Assembly (NCBI GenBank): GCA_963678705.1
Contig: OY783220.1
Coordinates: 6,593,001 to 6,657,000 of the forward strand
Length of the DNA stretch: 64,000 nucleotides
Direction: 5' to 3'
DNA from: Panorpa germanica
Lineage: Eukaryota > Arthropoda > Insecta > Mecoptera > Panorpidae
The notes below the pieces were generated by a model. It searched no databases. It was given only the letters and a program-made list of their open reading frames with translations, and was not told the origin of the DNA. This document shows, piece by piece, positions 35,350 to 46,062 of the stretch. The stretch's first letter is position 1; every line of letters starts with the position of its first letter. The position numbers and the translations under genes were made by a program.

Positions 35350-36087
35350 TACGAGAGCAAAATGAAACTTTCTTGAAATGTAAATACTGAAGATTCTAGT
35401 CTAGCATATTATAACTATAAGAATATTTGCAATGTATAAAAAAAACCATTGATAATTTTATCTCTTTTATATATATATATATATATATACACACTGTTTT
35501 TTTGCTAGTCTTAACTTGTTTCACTTAATAAAACATAATTTGAATATTTATTTGTCTAAATTTCTTCAAATAAAATTCCTATAGAAAACATGGAGATTAC
35601 CTTCATTTTAATTTAGAGAAATTTGATAGTATTTATTCCAACAGGTCTAAATTTTGCCTAAAATTGTTTTATGCTAGGAGTACAAACATATTTTACAATA
35701 TTTTAAACCATTTAATTCTGTTAATTCGAAAACGGTCGTATTGTTGTAATATCAGCAAAAAAGACGTATTTTTTTTTACGTAAAACAAACTTTTTATGAT
35801 AATTTACGTAAGCCGAGCAAGTTGGGAGAATTGTAAAGTATTGTTATGATTCATTATTTATCAAAGTAAAATTATCACACAACAGGCCTCTAGTCCACTT
35901 AACAATCAACAGTCTACTGTGAAGTCGAATTTTGGATTAGATGTGACGTCACGAAGCTTATGATGCCCCACCAACTTAGCAAGTCTTGTTACATTTTGGG
36001 AACTATTAATTAAACTTACAGTATGACTTACAGTACAACTGGACCTTCAGTATTTACATTTCAAGAAACTTTCATTTTGCTCTCGTA
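35350..36087. mobile_element. TTAA-flanked inverted-repeat element
   Basis: TTAA (35346-35349) and TTAA (36088-36091) bound a 738-bp segment. Counting the TTAA, its ends are 47-base inverted repeats that differ by a single base (35346-35392 and 36045-36091), starting TACGAGAGCAAAATGAAA. A TTAA duplication is the mark of piggyBac-type transposons, but the ends lack the usual CCC start, so the superfamily is uncertain. The interior includes a TA run at 35468-35490 and no transposase. The near-identical arms suggest a young non-autonomous element. Confidence 0.75.
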
Positions 36088-36091
36088 TTAA

Positions 36092-36800
36092 CAAAGTATT
36101 CTTTGGACCTGCCTGGCAAAATATCTGAGAAATAAAGTTTCTGACTGAGCCTGGACTAGCTTCAGTCTCAAATTTCTCATACTTTGTGTTATGTTCAATA
36201 TTTTATATTTGTAAATAATTAGGATTGTGCCAACATTGTAAAAACGGCATATAATTTGTAATTAATAAATCCTAATTATTTATTTTTCCTTTATCTACCT
36301 TCAATATCATATTCACTATTTTAATCATAACATTATAATTTAAAATTTTTAAAATATAAGACATGGCGGGATTTAAAGTTTGAGATTTTATTGTAATGTA
36401 CTGTAGACATTGATAGTGTTTTATAAAGTGCGAATAAAGGACCAAGGTCATAAGAAGCCCGAATAATTATAATTTGAAAAATAAAATAAAAAATATAATA
36501 CTTTCACAGGTAATTTATAAATCTGTCAAGAATAATGAGAATTTACTAATTACAAATTATAACCCAGATATAATATTGGTACCAATGCGCATTCCAGAGT
36601 TGTTTATGTTAAGATAAAAGTGAAACAATGCCATAGTATAGTACTGGGAGTCTTAGAGTACAATATCGCTAACAAATCTAAAAATTTACATAATTCACTA
36701 ATTAATTTTGAACCGCACTTAATAAAAATTTAGTATTAATAGGAAAGGTTTTAATGACAGCTAATATTTCACTGTTAAACTTTAATCTTTGTAAACAATA
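36092..36800. other. Unassigned stretch with a small hairpin
   Basis: AAATAATTAGGATT near 36215 and AATCCTAATTATTT near 36268 are perfect inverted repeats about 40 bases apart. No gene recognised. Confidence 0.45.
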
Positions 36801-37092
36801 ATTTAAATTTATTTATTTGGTCTTAACTTTTATTCGTCATAGCCACCATCAAACATTTTTTATATGTATTAACATAGTATTTAACATAGCATTTATAATT
36901 TTAATTTAGTATTATCTAAATATTTAAATATTTCACTATTGAATTTTGATCTTTCTAAACTATAATTTATGCATTTAAATATAATATGATCTAAAGCTCC
37001 TAATTCGCTACATTGACATCTATCGTCAGATTTAAGAATAATTTTATGCAAGTGAATCCTAATTATTTCAGATACACGTATCTTCATTTCAC
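36801..37092 (-). mobile_element. LINE 3' end, family H, copy 1
   Basis: On the minus strand a 64-codon segment (37087 to 36893) reads through the knuckle CQCS-(6)-DHIIFKC, followed by INYSLERSKFNSEI. Compared with the copy at 38053 an internal run of about 25 residues is missing before FKYL. The 3' UTR carries GGTGGCTATGACGAATAAAAG and the tail AAATAAATAAAT. It points away from the plus-strand copy at 37990-38435. Confidence 0.82.
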
Positions 37093-37989
37093 AATGTTTC
37101 CTTCAGTAAACGTTACTTATTCTGGAACTATTCCCGTCACCCGTCGACACCAACACCAGTTATTATGATTGAAACTATGAACAATAATCATTATTACCTT
37201 ACTACCTTAGACAATGACAAAGCAGTCTTTACCTCACTACCCCTAAATCGAATCGTCAGTACGAATTAGCATGCTAATGATGTATTCCCTTTGTAGCTTT
37301 ATTCAGAACAGAAAAGCTTACGTTCCGCTAACGTTAAGTTACGTTAGCTACAATCAATTTCTTATCAACCTAATAATTTACTCTCACAAATGACTCACTG
37401 TGTATTCATGCATAAATTATTAATCTCGAGATGTCTTTGACAAATAACTGAGAGGTAATTAATTTGCCTCCTTCAATGTATTTGTGAAAATCAGCGTAAG
37501 ACAACATCAAAAAGCAGCTTAAGATGCCAGAGGCTAACCGCAATAAATGACAATGGAGATCCGCAACGACCGCACAAAGCAAAATCCTAAAGTAACAATA
37601 ATCCTGCAGGGTATGCCCTTTACCCATACTCCATCTCTCTCCCAGTCATTTGTTTACTCAAGCAATTTATTTAGGTTTATAAAATATTAAATCAGTATCA
37701 TTATATTTTTATTTATTTTTTAATTTAATTTTTAACTAACATTTATTCAACACTGAGTCATTAAACTTGATAGCCAATCACAATATGTAGATATCGCTTA
37801 AATATACAAGCAACATTTTACTAAAATGAAACCTAGCAAAATATTAATACAAACGATTAAAATTTTGAATTCTGTACAATTTATATTTATTCTAGCAGTT
37901 CCTAATACAAAATAAAGTACCAAAAAGTTTAGAAATTGAGATGAAAGTGAAATTACCTACACATGAATTTTAGTATAATCAAAAATTTG
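37093..37989. other. Unassigned stretch between two LINE copies
   Basis: No supported feature; the 73-codon frame at 37406-37627 has no recognisable domain. Confidence 0.4.
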
Positions 37990-38435
37990 AACATTAATTT
38001 GAGAAACCAAGATTTCATGAACAAAAATCAGCTGAAAGGAAGAGGTTATTAAATGTTTCATCCAAATTTAAGTAAGCAAAGATGGTTGAGAAATTGTCCC
38101 GCAAAATTATATCAACTATCGAGAATCAAAAGTAATCATTGTAAAGCTTCAGCTCACCTGTATAAAATTAATATTAAATCTGACGATAGATACCAATATT
38201 ACGAATTAAGAGCTTTAGATCATATTATATTTAAAAGCATAAATTATAGTTTACAAAGATCAAAATTCAATAGTGAAATATTACATGTGATTAAAACTTT
38301 CTCTGTTAATACTAAATTTTTGTTAAGTAATCCAAAATTAATTAGTGAATTATTTAAATATTTAGTACATATAAAAAATGTTTGATGGTGGCTATGACGA
38401 ATAAAAGTTAAGACCAAATAAATAAATATAAAAAA
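37990..38435 (+). mobile_element. LINE 3' end, family H, copy 2
   Basis: The 110-codon open segment (38053-38385) includes LSRIKSNHCKASAHLYK, corresponding to the conserved RxRSxH region before the knuckle. Next comes DDRYQYYELRALDHIIFKS, where the metal-binding cysteines of other copies are replaced by Y and S. The 3' UTR TGGTGGCTATGACGAATAA and the tail AAATAAATAAAT follow. The frame is open but the knuckle is lost, so the copy is decaying. Confidence 0.82.
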
Positions 38436-38814
38436 TATATAAAGTACTAGAGACTAGTAGTAGTTTGTATGAATATATAACAAAATAATATAGCATTAGT
38501 TTCAGATGTGCAGCTTTAAGAAGTTCTTTTCCACAGAACTCATGTAACATACAAGAAGACACGACAACTGACTGATGTTTTGATAGGTTAAAGTGACAGT
38601 TGACACAACTGGACGTCTGTATTGCTTCAAAGTTAGTTGCGACGTTTGACAACGCTAGCAGCGTTTGCTGGACACACTTGTATACATTCTATGAGACATG
38701 AACTTATGTGTGCAATATACTGCTGCATTTCTAACTATATTTGACATTATAAAAGAAATGTGTATTTACGTTAAAAATATTACGTAAAATTTTAGTTGTA
38801 TTCATGTGAAATAC
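38436..38814. other. Unassigned non-coding stretch
   Basis: No supported feature. Confidence 0.4.
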
Positions 38815-39310
38815 ATATGATAGCGAGGGTAAATATTGACAAGTAATAAAATAGAATAAAAACACTTAAGACAAATATGAATTCCAATGCACATTTATCC
38901 AATATTTGCCATTCAACCTTACTTGATCATACGAGAGATCTGACCCCTTTTTGTTTTGCAAAACAATATTATCATAAGATATCTAGATATTAAAAATAAA
39001 ACCAAACAGAACACTAGAACCATTGAACATTAAAATACCATCGAATATTAAAAATATTACTTAAAATCGATGTGATTGCTGCGATCACAAAATTGCTTCT
39101 CCTGTTGTTTTCCCAATGTTGTGCTAAACAAGCCATCGTTCGATAGTTCTCGAGTTTCCTCGAATGCTCGCTGGAAGTAGTAGGAAAATTTTCCAAGAAA
39201 ACTTTACCTAAAACTAGCCTGCGTTTAAGGTCGGTTCGGTGATGGCATCTAGACTGGATGGAATCTATAATTTCGTTAGATAACAAATTCCCGAATTCCA
39301 TTCTTGGCTG
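38815..39310 (-). repeat. Dispersed repeat family B, copy 2
   Basis: Minus-strand copy of 1840-2365. It has a 95-codon open frame (39301 to 39014) starting MEFGNLLSNEIIDSIQSRCH, which is interrupted in the other copy. I do not recognise the protein. Two copies with mostly in-frame differences would suggest former coding, but this cannot be judged by eye. Confidence 0.7.
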
Positions 39311-39604
39311 TCACATATATTTACTTTCATGTAAAACTATGTATTACTTAAACCAATAATTTTATATAAAAATAATTTAAGAAATTTTACAAAGTTTACA
39401 AATTTTAAAACTCTATTTACATAAGAAGTTTTACATTCAAATATAGTAATACATATTTTTACCATTACTTTATGTAATATTTATGTTAGTCACACTAACA
39501 TCGAAAAGGAACTGGATATTAAATACAAAAAAGGCACTAAATACAAACGTGGAGAGAAAAGTATTAAATGAGCGAGAACCATCTTATCATTGAATAAGTT
39601 CATA
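39311..39604. other. Unassigned AT-rich stretch
   Basis: No supported feature. Confidence 0.4.
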
Positions 39605-39850
39605 AAATCACTATGGAAAAATCTGAATTTCGTGTGTTGATAAAACATGTGTTATTGTTTTCAATTGAGTTAAACATTACAAAAGCAGCATCACTAAAAT
39701 CGCTGTAACTCGTAATTTAATGGTCGTAATCACATGAAATTTTGACACATATCGTTTGAAGGTTGGTACTACCTAAAAATCATATGGAGTTGTAAATCGC
39801 GCCGCCATCTATATGCCATCATACGAACTTATTGAATCCTGTGTTTTTAC
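39605..39850. mobile_element. mariner fragment with inverted 5' region
   Basis: On the plus strand, 39612-39656 encodes MEKSEFRVLIKHVLL, the start of a mariner transposase. Immediately after it, the minus strand of 39665-39840 is the 5' leader of the same kind of element. The leader is recognised by GCATATAGATGGCGGCGCGA, GATTTTTAGGTAGTACCAAC, TGTGTCAAAATTTCATG and TTACGAGTTACAGCGATT. The two parts therefore face each other head-to-head. The catalytic domain is missing. Confidence 0.75.
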
Positions 39851-40764
39851 TTACTTTTCGAGTTTTTACTAATTTCCTAATTGTCTATTTTCGGCTTGTA
39901 ATGTTTTAACACATCAAATTATCAACGCATTAAGAAACAAATCATCGAAATCGAAGTATGATTGGCCGGTTCCCTAATATCGAACTTTTTATACCGGATT
40001 CTTCCACTAATGCTGCTACTATTACTTTCTAGTTATCCGTTTTGCTATTTCATGCAGAATAAATAAACAAGGATCAATATCCTTTCCTTTAAATACAGAC
40101 TAAGTACAATATATCTGACGTCTGCTGATATGCAGTAACGATGGAACGCGATCTGGAGTCTTGGTCTTGGGCAGGGGTTTGGGGGGTTTGGGGATGCTGG
40201 AATCATTCTCAACTCCAAGTGATTCAAGTCGAGCTCAAACAACCAAACAAGATTTCCACTGCTATAGATTTATTTGAAGAGGCAACGAGCTCATTGTGTT
40301 AAAATGGACTTCAACCAGAATATTGCAGTGTTAGAAGTAGCATAGCAGCATCTAAGGATAGGTATCCTGCGATCATCCTCATGCCGCATGCCACATCCTT
40401 CAGTCTTCAACCTCCTCCTTCTTCTTCTTCTTCTTCGATTCAATCGGTTTCTCAACAAGCAACATGAAGTAGAGAACAGGAGGCAGTAAAGGAGCCACCC
40501 TCACTCATCCACCTCCCTTGAAACGTACTAGTACTATTCCCCAGTATGTGCGTCTATTTGTAGACATATGAAATCCATTAGTTTCTGAATTAGATTGCAA
40601 TAGACGAATATGGTTCAATGCTTATATGATGCAAACATTCACTCATGCAGCCATATTGCTTTTAAGAGCTAATGATTACGAATACTTACTTAAGTAATAA
40701 GTAATTAGTAAGTCATAGTAACATTTGAAGAATTAGCTTGATCATTGAAAGTAATATTTTTTAA
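39851..40764. other. Unassigned stretch with G-quadruplex and (CTT)n
   Basis: It holds a G-run cluster at 40169-40193 (separate entry) and (CTT)n at about 40417-40436. No gene recognised. Confidence 0.45.
40169..40193 (+). other. Predicted G-quadruplex
   Basis: Four G-runs of 3, 4, 6 and 4 bases with loops CA, TTT and TTT. The short loops make it the most stable-looking of the three candidates in this window. Confidence 0.75.
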
Positions 40765-40862
40765 TTTTCTTTTATATATAATTTCGAGCTTCTTAGGCAC
40801 GTAAACTTTTATCGCATCTAATAATGTTCTTCTTTTTCTTATACTTTATATCTCGATAACAA
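40765..40862 (-). mobile_element. LINE 3' UTR fragment
   Basis: On the minus strand GATATAAAGTATAAGAAAAA, GAAGAACATTATTAGATGCG and TACGTGCCTAAGAA line up with the end of the LINE at 26596-27116, from the last codons through the 3' hairpin to the A-rich tail. Only the last 100 or so bases of the element were inserted or remain. Confidence 0.7.
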
Positions 40863-41528
40863 GAATGATCTATTCATGGCCACTGCTATTATAAATTTTG
40901 GTTTCTCAATCAAAACGGTGGTGAGAAAATAAAAATGTAATTTTTACATAAATTGAATCTGCCAAGAATAATTAGTCTACCATCAAAAGTTTAAAGCTTT
41001 AAGGGACCTTACCAGTGCTTGTGACTGAATACAAATCGAATCAATAACACGGTTGACACAATTCTGGACTGCTATGCTTTCTGCTTCTACTCCTAAATCA
41101 GCGCTTTATTCTATATTCTATATTTATATATTTTATTCGTACAAATATTAAAATACATAGTCCATGAATCTATTGTATGAAACGTGGAAAAAAAATAGAA
41201 TCGGTGAGAAAGCGTATGCACCGAGGACTAGCGTAATATGTATATTTATACGACTAAATGTGCTACTGCCAATATTTCAAACTTAGACTTCGACTTCAGA
41301 TAGTCGATTGGAACCTGATCTCGCTCGAATTTAGTTGTTACCTCAGTGTAGCTGGAACGATCGTGTGTACGTTAGAACATTGCCCCATCTCTCCCCTATT
41401 TCTCTTCCCATCCATGTTTTACGATAATTCCAAAGCGTTCGATTGATCTATTGTCCACAGTGTAAAACAAACTGATTATTTGCATAAAAGTCGCGAAATC
41501 AATAAAAAATGGAAACAAGAAATATTGT
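40863..41528. other. Unassigned non-coding stretch
   Basis: No supported feature. Its last ten bases are the left target duplication of the next element. Confidence 0.4.
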
Positions 41529-42072
41529 ACGTCACTGAAGTTAGCGAAAAGTTCGAAAATGAGCAGTACTAGTGGTGTCCAACTGGCATTCGCGCAAAAG
41601 TCTATACACTTGTTGGATTTAATATTTGCAAGTGTATTATGTCTTCTATTTAAATAAATAGTTTACAATGTGTACGAAAAAAAAAATAAAAAAACATAAA
41701 TAATAATAATAATATGGTAAAAATACCATATATTTGAATCGGACAAAAAGGGTTTATAGCACACATGGCAAATGTTGATTTTCTCAGAAAACAAAATACA
41801 AAAAACGGATTAAATTATTGCACGGAGCTAAGTAACATTACAACTAATTAAATAAATACAAATTTATTGACGGCAGGTCCATTAATTAAAAAACTACAGA
41901 CATCAGAATTCCCCAACTCAAACATATAATATACCTGCAATATCAATAAATTTGTATTACATATTACACTTGCAAATATTAAATCCAACAAGTGTATAGA
42001 CTTTTGCGCGAATGTCAGTTGGACACCACTAGTACTGCTCATTTTCGAACTTTTCGCTAACTTCAGCGACGT
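41529..42072. mobile_element. Long-TIR non-autonomous DNA element
   Basis: A 544-bp element. Its arms of about 113 bp (41529-41641 and 41960-42072) begin ACGTCRCTGAAGTTAGCG and differ at only about three positions. Perfect 10-bp direct repeats GAAATATTGT flank it (41519-41528 and 42073-42082). With one base of slack in the boundary the duplication could be 9 bp. Long TIRs with 9-10 bp duplications are typical of Mutator-like elements. The 318-bp middle is AT-rich with an (AAT)n patch near 41700 and no transposase. The matching arms suggest recent insertion. Confidence 0.9.
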
Positions 42073-42082
42073 GAAATATTGT

Positions 42083-43110
42083 TTGATGAACTTAGTTACT
42101 TAGATTATAAAACTTCGTTCTTGTTTTTAATCATACTTCTTTTCTATGAATTATAACTTGTAGCAAAAGTGCAGTATACAGAAACGACAACGCCTATGAG
42201 TTTCACTGCCTTGGTAAATGTAGCTTATACTCCGTATACATTAGATGTTTCTATTTAATACACTAAAAAGTACACAAAATGAAAGTAACTATTTACTTCT
42301 TGTTAAGTTGGTACTAACAACAAAAGTAAATACTTTAAAATAATGCAATTCGCTTGATTATTTTTGTAAAAAATAAAATTGTTTGTTGTTACTTCAATTC
42401 AGCAGTTCAGCAGTTCAGCAATTCTACAGTTCTACAGTCAGCAGTTCGCCAGTTACCATCTTGTTTTTACAGACTATGTATAAATAACTAATTTTAACTT
42501 TTATCTCTAGAGCTGAATACAGTAACAGCTCTGTAATGTTAACTTTAGGTCCCAGTTTACTCACTCGTGGAGTCCTTTAAAGCAAGTCTTATACCAAGTT
42601 ACCAACCCTCACCCCATCTACATCTTCTTGTCAACTCCCACTCAATTTAACCCCCACTCTAAACAATCTCCATGCCCTCTTCTACCCTTGACAACTCCTA
42701 CCCCCTCTCACGTTTCACCCAGTTGCTTGGTTTACTTATTTGAACGGTTAGAATACCATAATTAACCCTCGAATTATTTTGGAATTCATAAAGTGATGTG
42801 TATTAGCTCGTTAGGAGATTGTGGGATATGGTAAATACATAAATTTATTAATGATTTTCAGGATGGGGTATTCGCAACCCCTAAAGTCTATAGTAAGGGT
42901 CATTAGTTGCTCTAGAAGGTTCTCTTGTTTGGTCTAATTGAAACGGATTTTAATTTAGACAACGTATTGTTGCTCGTGTTTTTATTTTAAAAATTGGTAA
43001 CTTTTGGACTATGGTTAAATAAAACCTTTTATTATGGCTGAGCTTTGGAATCTTTAAGTCTAAATTTCTTATCTAATACATTGCTGCTTCATCATTATTA
43101 TCAGATATAA
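42083..43110. other. Unassigned stretch with a short minisatellite
   Basis: CAGCAGTT-type units are repeated with variation at 42398-42455 (TTCAGCAGTTCAGCA). C-rich, T-rich sequence follows at 42600-42720. No gene recognised. Confidence 0.5.
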
Positions 43111-43650
43111 ATATTTATTATTTATTTATTTAATGTTTTACCTTTCGGCATTACATTCTTCTGCCTTAGTACAATACATTTTAATCTATAAGTATATATA
43201 TATATATACTTCCTTCCACCGGAACCAAAAAAAAAACCTCAATTCTCCTAATATCTACAAGAAAATAAATGGTTTTCCACATTTTCAAAAGATTTAAATA
43301 GCTTTAGCCTTCCTTCTTCTAGTTATTTCTGCCATCCATCTGTTCCCTTCCTTGTCCCCTTTTAAGAGCTGCCCAATATTCATCTCACTCCCTACTTTTT
43401 CCTTACAATTAAACTTAATGTGCTCCAGTGTTTCGTCCTCCGTTCCGCACACTCTACACTTTCTTTCCTCACTACTTTCCCAGTATCTGTTTCCTTTTTC
43501 CTCATTTCCCAATCTAAACCTTACTGTCCTTCTTATGTTTTTTATGTCTTTTTCTATTAAGTACTGAGGTATATTACTTTCCCAAATCCTTTTATATCTT
43601 GTATTGTAATTGCTTTTCTCGATTTTTTCCTCGATGTATATCATAAAATG
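43111..43650 (-). mobile_element. LINE 3' end, R1/I-like family K, copy 2
   Basis: A 116-codon minus-strand segment (43644 to 43294) carries RRTVRFRLGNEEKGNRYW and then the knuckle CRVCG-(7)-EHIKFNC, as in the C-terminal ends of R1/I-clade LINE ORF2 proteins. After the stop come about 180 bases of 3' UTR with TGCCGAAAGGTA, a short stem capped by GAAA, and an AAATAAATAAAT tail at 43112-43130. An interior TA run lies at 43190-43210. The frame is open through the C-terminus; the rest of the element is missing. Confidence 0.87.
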
Positions 43651-44070
43651 TTATGTAAACCATAACGAGAAAGAGTATCCGTTTAAAATTTACGTGTACT
43701 ATTACATTCCAGACATAATTTCCTGAGTCCTATCACCGACGACCTCTTAATATGTAAGCAGTTTTTGTGGTATCGTGAACTCTAACATGTATGCTACATC
43801 GCTGTATAATAAGTTTATAATTATGTGTGTATACATAACCAATTTAACTTATGGTAATCACAACAAAAACCCAAAAAATGTAACTCTAGTCCTGGTTAAG
43901 TTCAGAGAAATTATTTTGATTTCTTAAGAGTAATAATAATTACCTGCAGTAAAATGTGTTGAAAAAAAGTATAGCCCACTAACAGTAACCCATATTATTC
44001 TTCTATACTCAATCCATAGACTAAACTGTAATATGCGTGAAAACGTAAATTATGTTTTACAAAAGTTTTT
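43651..44070. other. Unassigned non-coding stretch
   Basis: No supported feature. Confidence 0.4.
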
Positions 44071-44085
44071 AAATGTATATATTGT

Positions 44086-44147
44086 TTTAAGAGCTAATAA
44101 CTATCGAAAGTTGAAGAACTCAAATAAATATTTAAAAAAAATAAATG
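44086..44147 (+). mobile_element. SINE/LINE 3' tail, family T, plus-strand copy
   Basis: TTTTAAGAGCTAATAACTAT, AGTTGAAGAACTC and AAATAAATATTTAAAAAAAA match the complement of the tails at 34030 and 59971. The tail lies inside a chance open frame (44033-44278) that should not be called a gene. Confidence 0.6.
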
Positions 44148-44332
44148 TTTTGGTGAATTATGGCAATCACTCGTCGTATTTTTATATTGCACTAATTAGT
44201 TGCGGTTCGGCTCCATTTTTGCACCCTTATCTCTGCATTCCAAAAAACCTAATCACTTTTTATGATTGCTACAAATAACAACTGCGATGATGTAATATAT
44301 CTTTTCGATTATCTCGGCAACTGTAATGGGAA

Positions 44333-44372
44333 ACGCTGCCGCTGCCGCTGCCGCTGCCGCTGCTGCTGCCGT
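44333..44372 (+). repeat. (GCCGCT)n microsatellite
   Basis: About six units of GCTGCC with two GCTGCT variants at the end. It is one of the most GC-rich spots in the window. Confidence 0.95.
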
Positions 44373-45060
44373 TGATGAACCCGCATTTTGTTAGGCGATG
44401 TAAGAGCTAGGTGGGCAAGTAGGTGGTACAAGAAGTAGAAGAAACAAAGGAAGGGTGAGAAACGAAACGTGAGAATTGTACAAATTGTCCAGAATCTGAC
44501 AATGGTGCGTTGGCTGGAATGATGATGATGATTAGGGGATGTGAAAAGAAATTTTACACGACATTGGAAAAAATATATTGCTATATTAATTTTTGGTTCA
44601 TAGAAAATTGTATACGAGTATTCCTTATATATATATGAGTATATATATAAAATATATAAATAAAAGAGTACAGTATATTCAGCGATAAATGAAACGAATT
44701 GAACGTTTTAGTTAATGTGAAACCTGGATTTTAATTTGAATCAATCCAGCTAATGAAGCGCCGTCTAAAAAATAAAGGTGCTTCCGTTTCTTTCGCTTAT
44801 CTTGAAAACCATAACTCCCATGAAATTTTTGTTAAAAGATTTTTTGTAGATAATATTATTATTTACAACTTTTGTTTATAACTTATGCTTATAATTTTTA
44901 TAATAAAAAAATTATAAACAAAAATAAAATTTACAGTAAGAAATGTAATGACCAAGTGAAGATAGCATTGTAAGGCTAGCACTGCAAGACAGTGGACTTG
45001 TGTCCTCATTTTTTAGTGGTCGATTTTTCAATTGTTGATTGAAATTGATGTTAATAAATG
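44373..45060. other. Unassigned AT-rich stretch
   Basis: TA-rich around 44628-44665. No supported gene or element. Confidence 0.4.
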
Positions 45061-45069
45061 TGTATTGGC

Positions 45070-45660
45070 GTGTCTATTTTATTAAATATCTAAATATTCA
45101 CGGAGATATAGCAATTAAAAGTTTGAATTGTAGTTTTAGCGCTAGAAATGGTCGGCCATATTTGTATGACGTTAAATGCATTTTAACGTCAGTTATTTGT
45201 TGAGTAGGTCAGTGCTGTGGTAATGTTTTGTAGCTGTTGGTAGTCAAATAATCAAGTCAAATCAAAGAATAATAAGTTTTTATTTTATTTTACCCTGCTA
45301 AGGCAGACATAATATTGAAATTTGATTGTTCCTTGAAATAGCTGTAAATAATATTTGATATTTTGATATATAAATACATATAGCAGAGATTTATGAGCTG
45401 TAAGGTTAGTAACCTTACACAAGGATTGTGATGTCACAAGCACTTGGAATGTGTACAACGTTGAATCCCTGTAATAATTAAAGAGACAAAATGACTTTTT
45501 TAATTGTTAATATCTCTTAACATATAAGGAGTTATTAAAAAATAATTGTACATTTGAGGTTCTAGTAACACACTTTATCAATATATAGTACACTTTTATA
45601 AAAATTAAGACATAGGACACAAGCCCATTTCTATATTAAAAGTAAAAACGAACCTTGTAA
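45070..45660 (+). repeat. Dispersed repeat family E, copy 2
   Basis: Shares blocks with 30080-30600: ACGGAGATATAGCAATTAAA near 45101, and TATCAATATATAGTACA with AAATTAAGACATAGG near 45580-45610. The first and last blocks are about 100 bases further apart than in copy 1. Confidence 0.62.
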
Positions 45661-46002
45661 GTAGCTTGTGACAAGCTAACAAGTGTGAAACAAGTCTAAA
45701 CTCCGGATATATTAATAATTCAGTACTCAAAATATAAATTCCTATGCAAAGTTAATTTAATAAAATAATTTTGTACATGAAAGAGAAACAAAATAAAAGC
45801 AATATCCTTCGTGTTGACAAATATTAAAAAACATAACATTGTTGCTAGCGTCGTAAAATATAAAATAAAATAAAATATATCCAAGTACAAAACAACCGAC
45901 GTATAATTTGAATAATTTCAGAGAAAAATTACAGCAATCTACAACACCTTATCCATATCGCATGTCAGTTATTGTACTTATTATAATAAATAAAACATAA
46001 AT
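45661..46002. other. Unassigned AT-rich stretch
   Basis: It may be part of the SINE-like element whose head lies at 46003-46062; no tail could be fixed. Confidence 0.35.
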
Positions 46003-46062
46003 GCCGGCCGGGATTGAAACCCCCGAAAATACATTACACGAGTAACGTGGAGCAAAGGAAGC
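46003..46062 (-). mobile_element. Possible tRNA-derived SINE head
   Basis: On the minus strand GGTTTCAATCCCGGCCGGC resembles an RNA polymerase III B box (GGTTCRANNCC) in the setting of a tRNA T-arm, preceded by TTTGCTCCACGTTACTCGTG. The A box is not clear and no cloverleaf can be drawn, so it is more likely a decayed SINE than a tRNA gene. Confidence 0.4.

Noticed and set aside
43352-43567. A 71-codon plus-strand frame
   Set aside because: It is the antisense shadow of the LINE C-terminal region.
44033-44278. An 81-codon plus-strand frame
   Set aside because: It runs straight through a SINE tail with its A-run.
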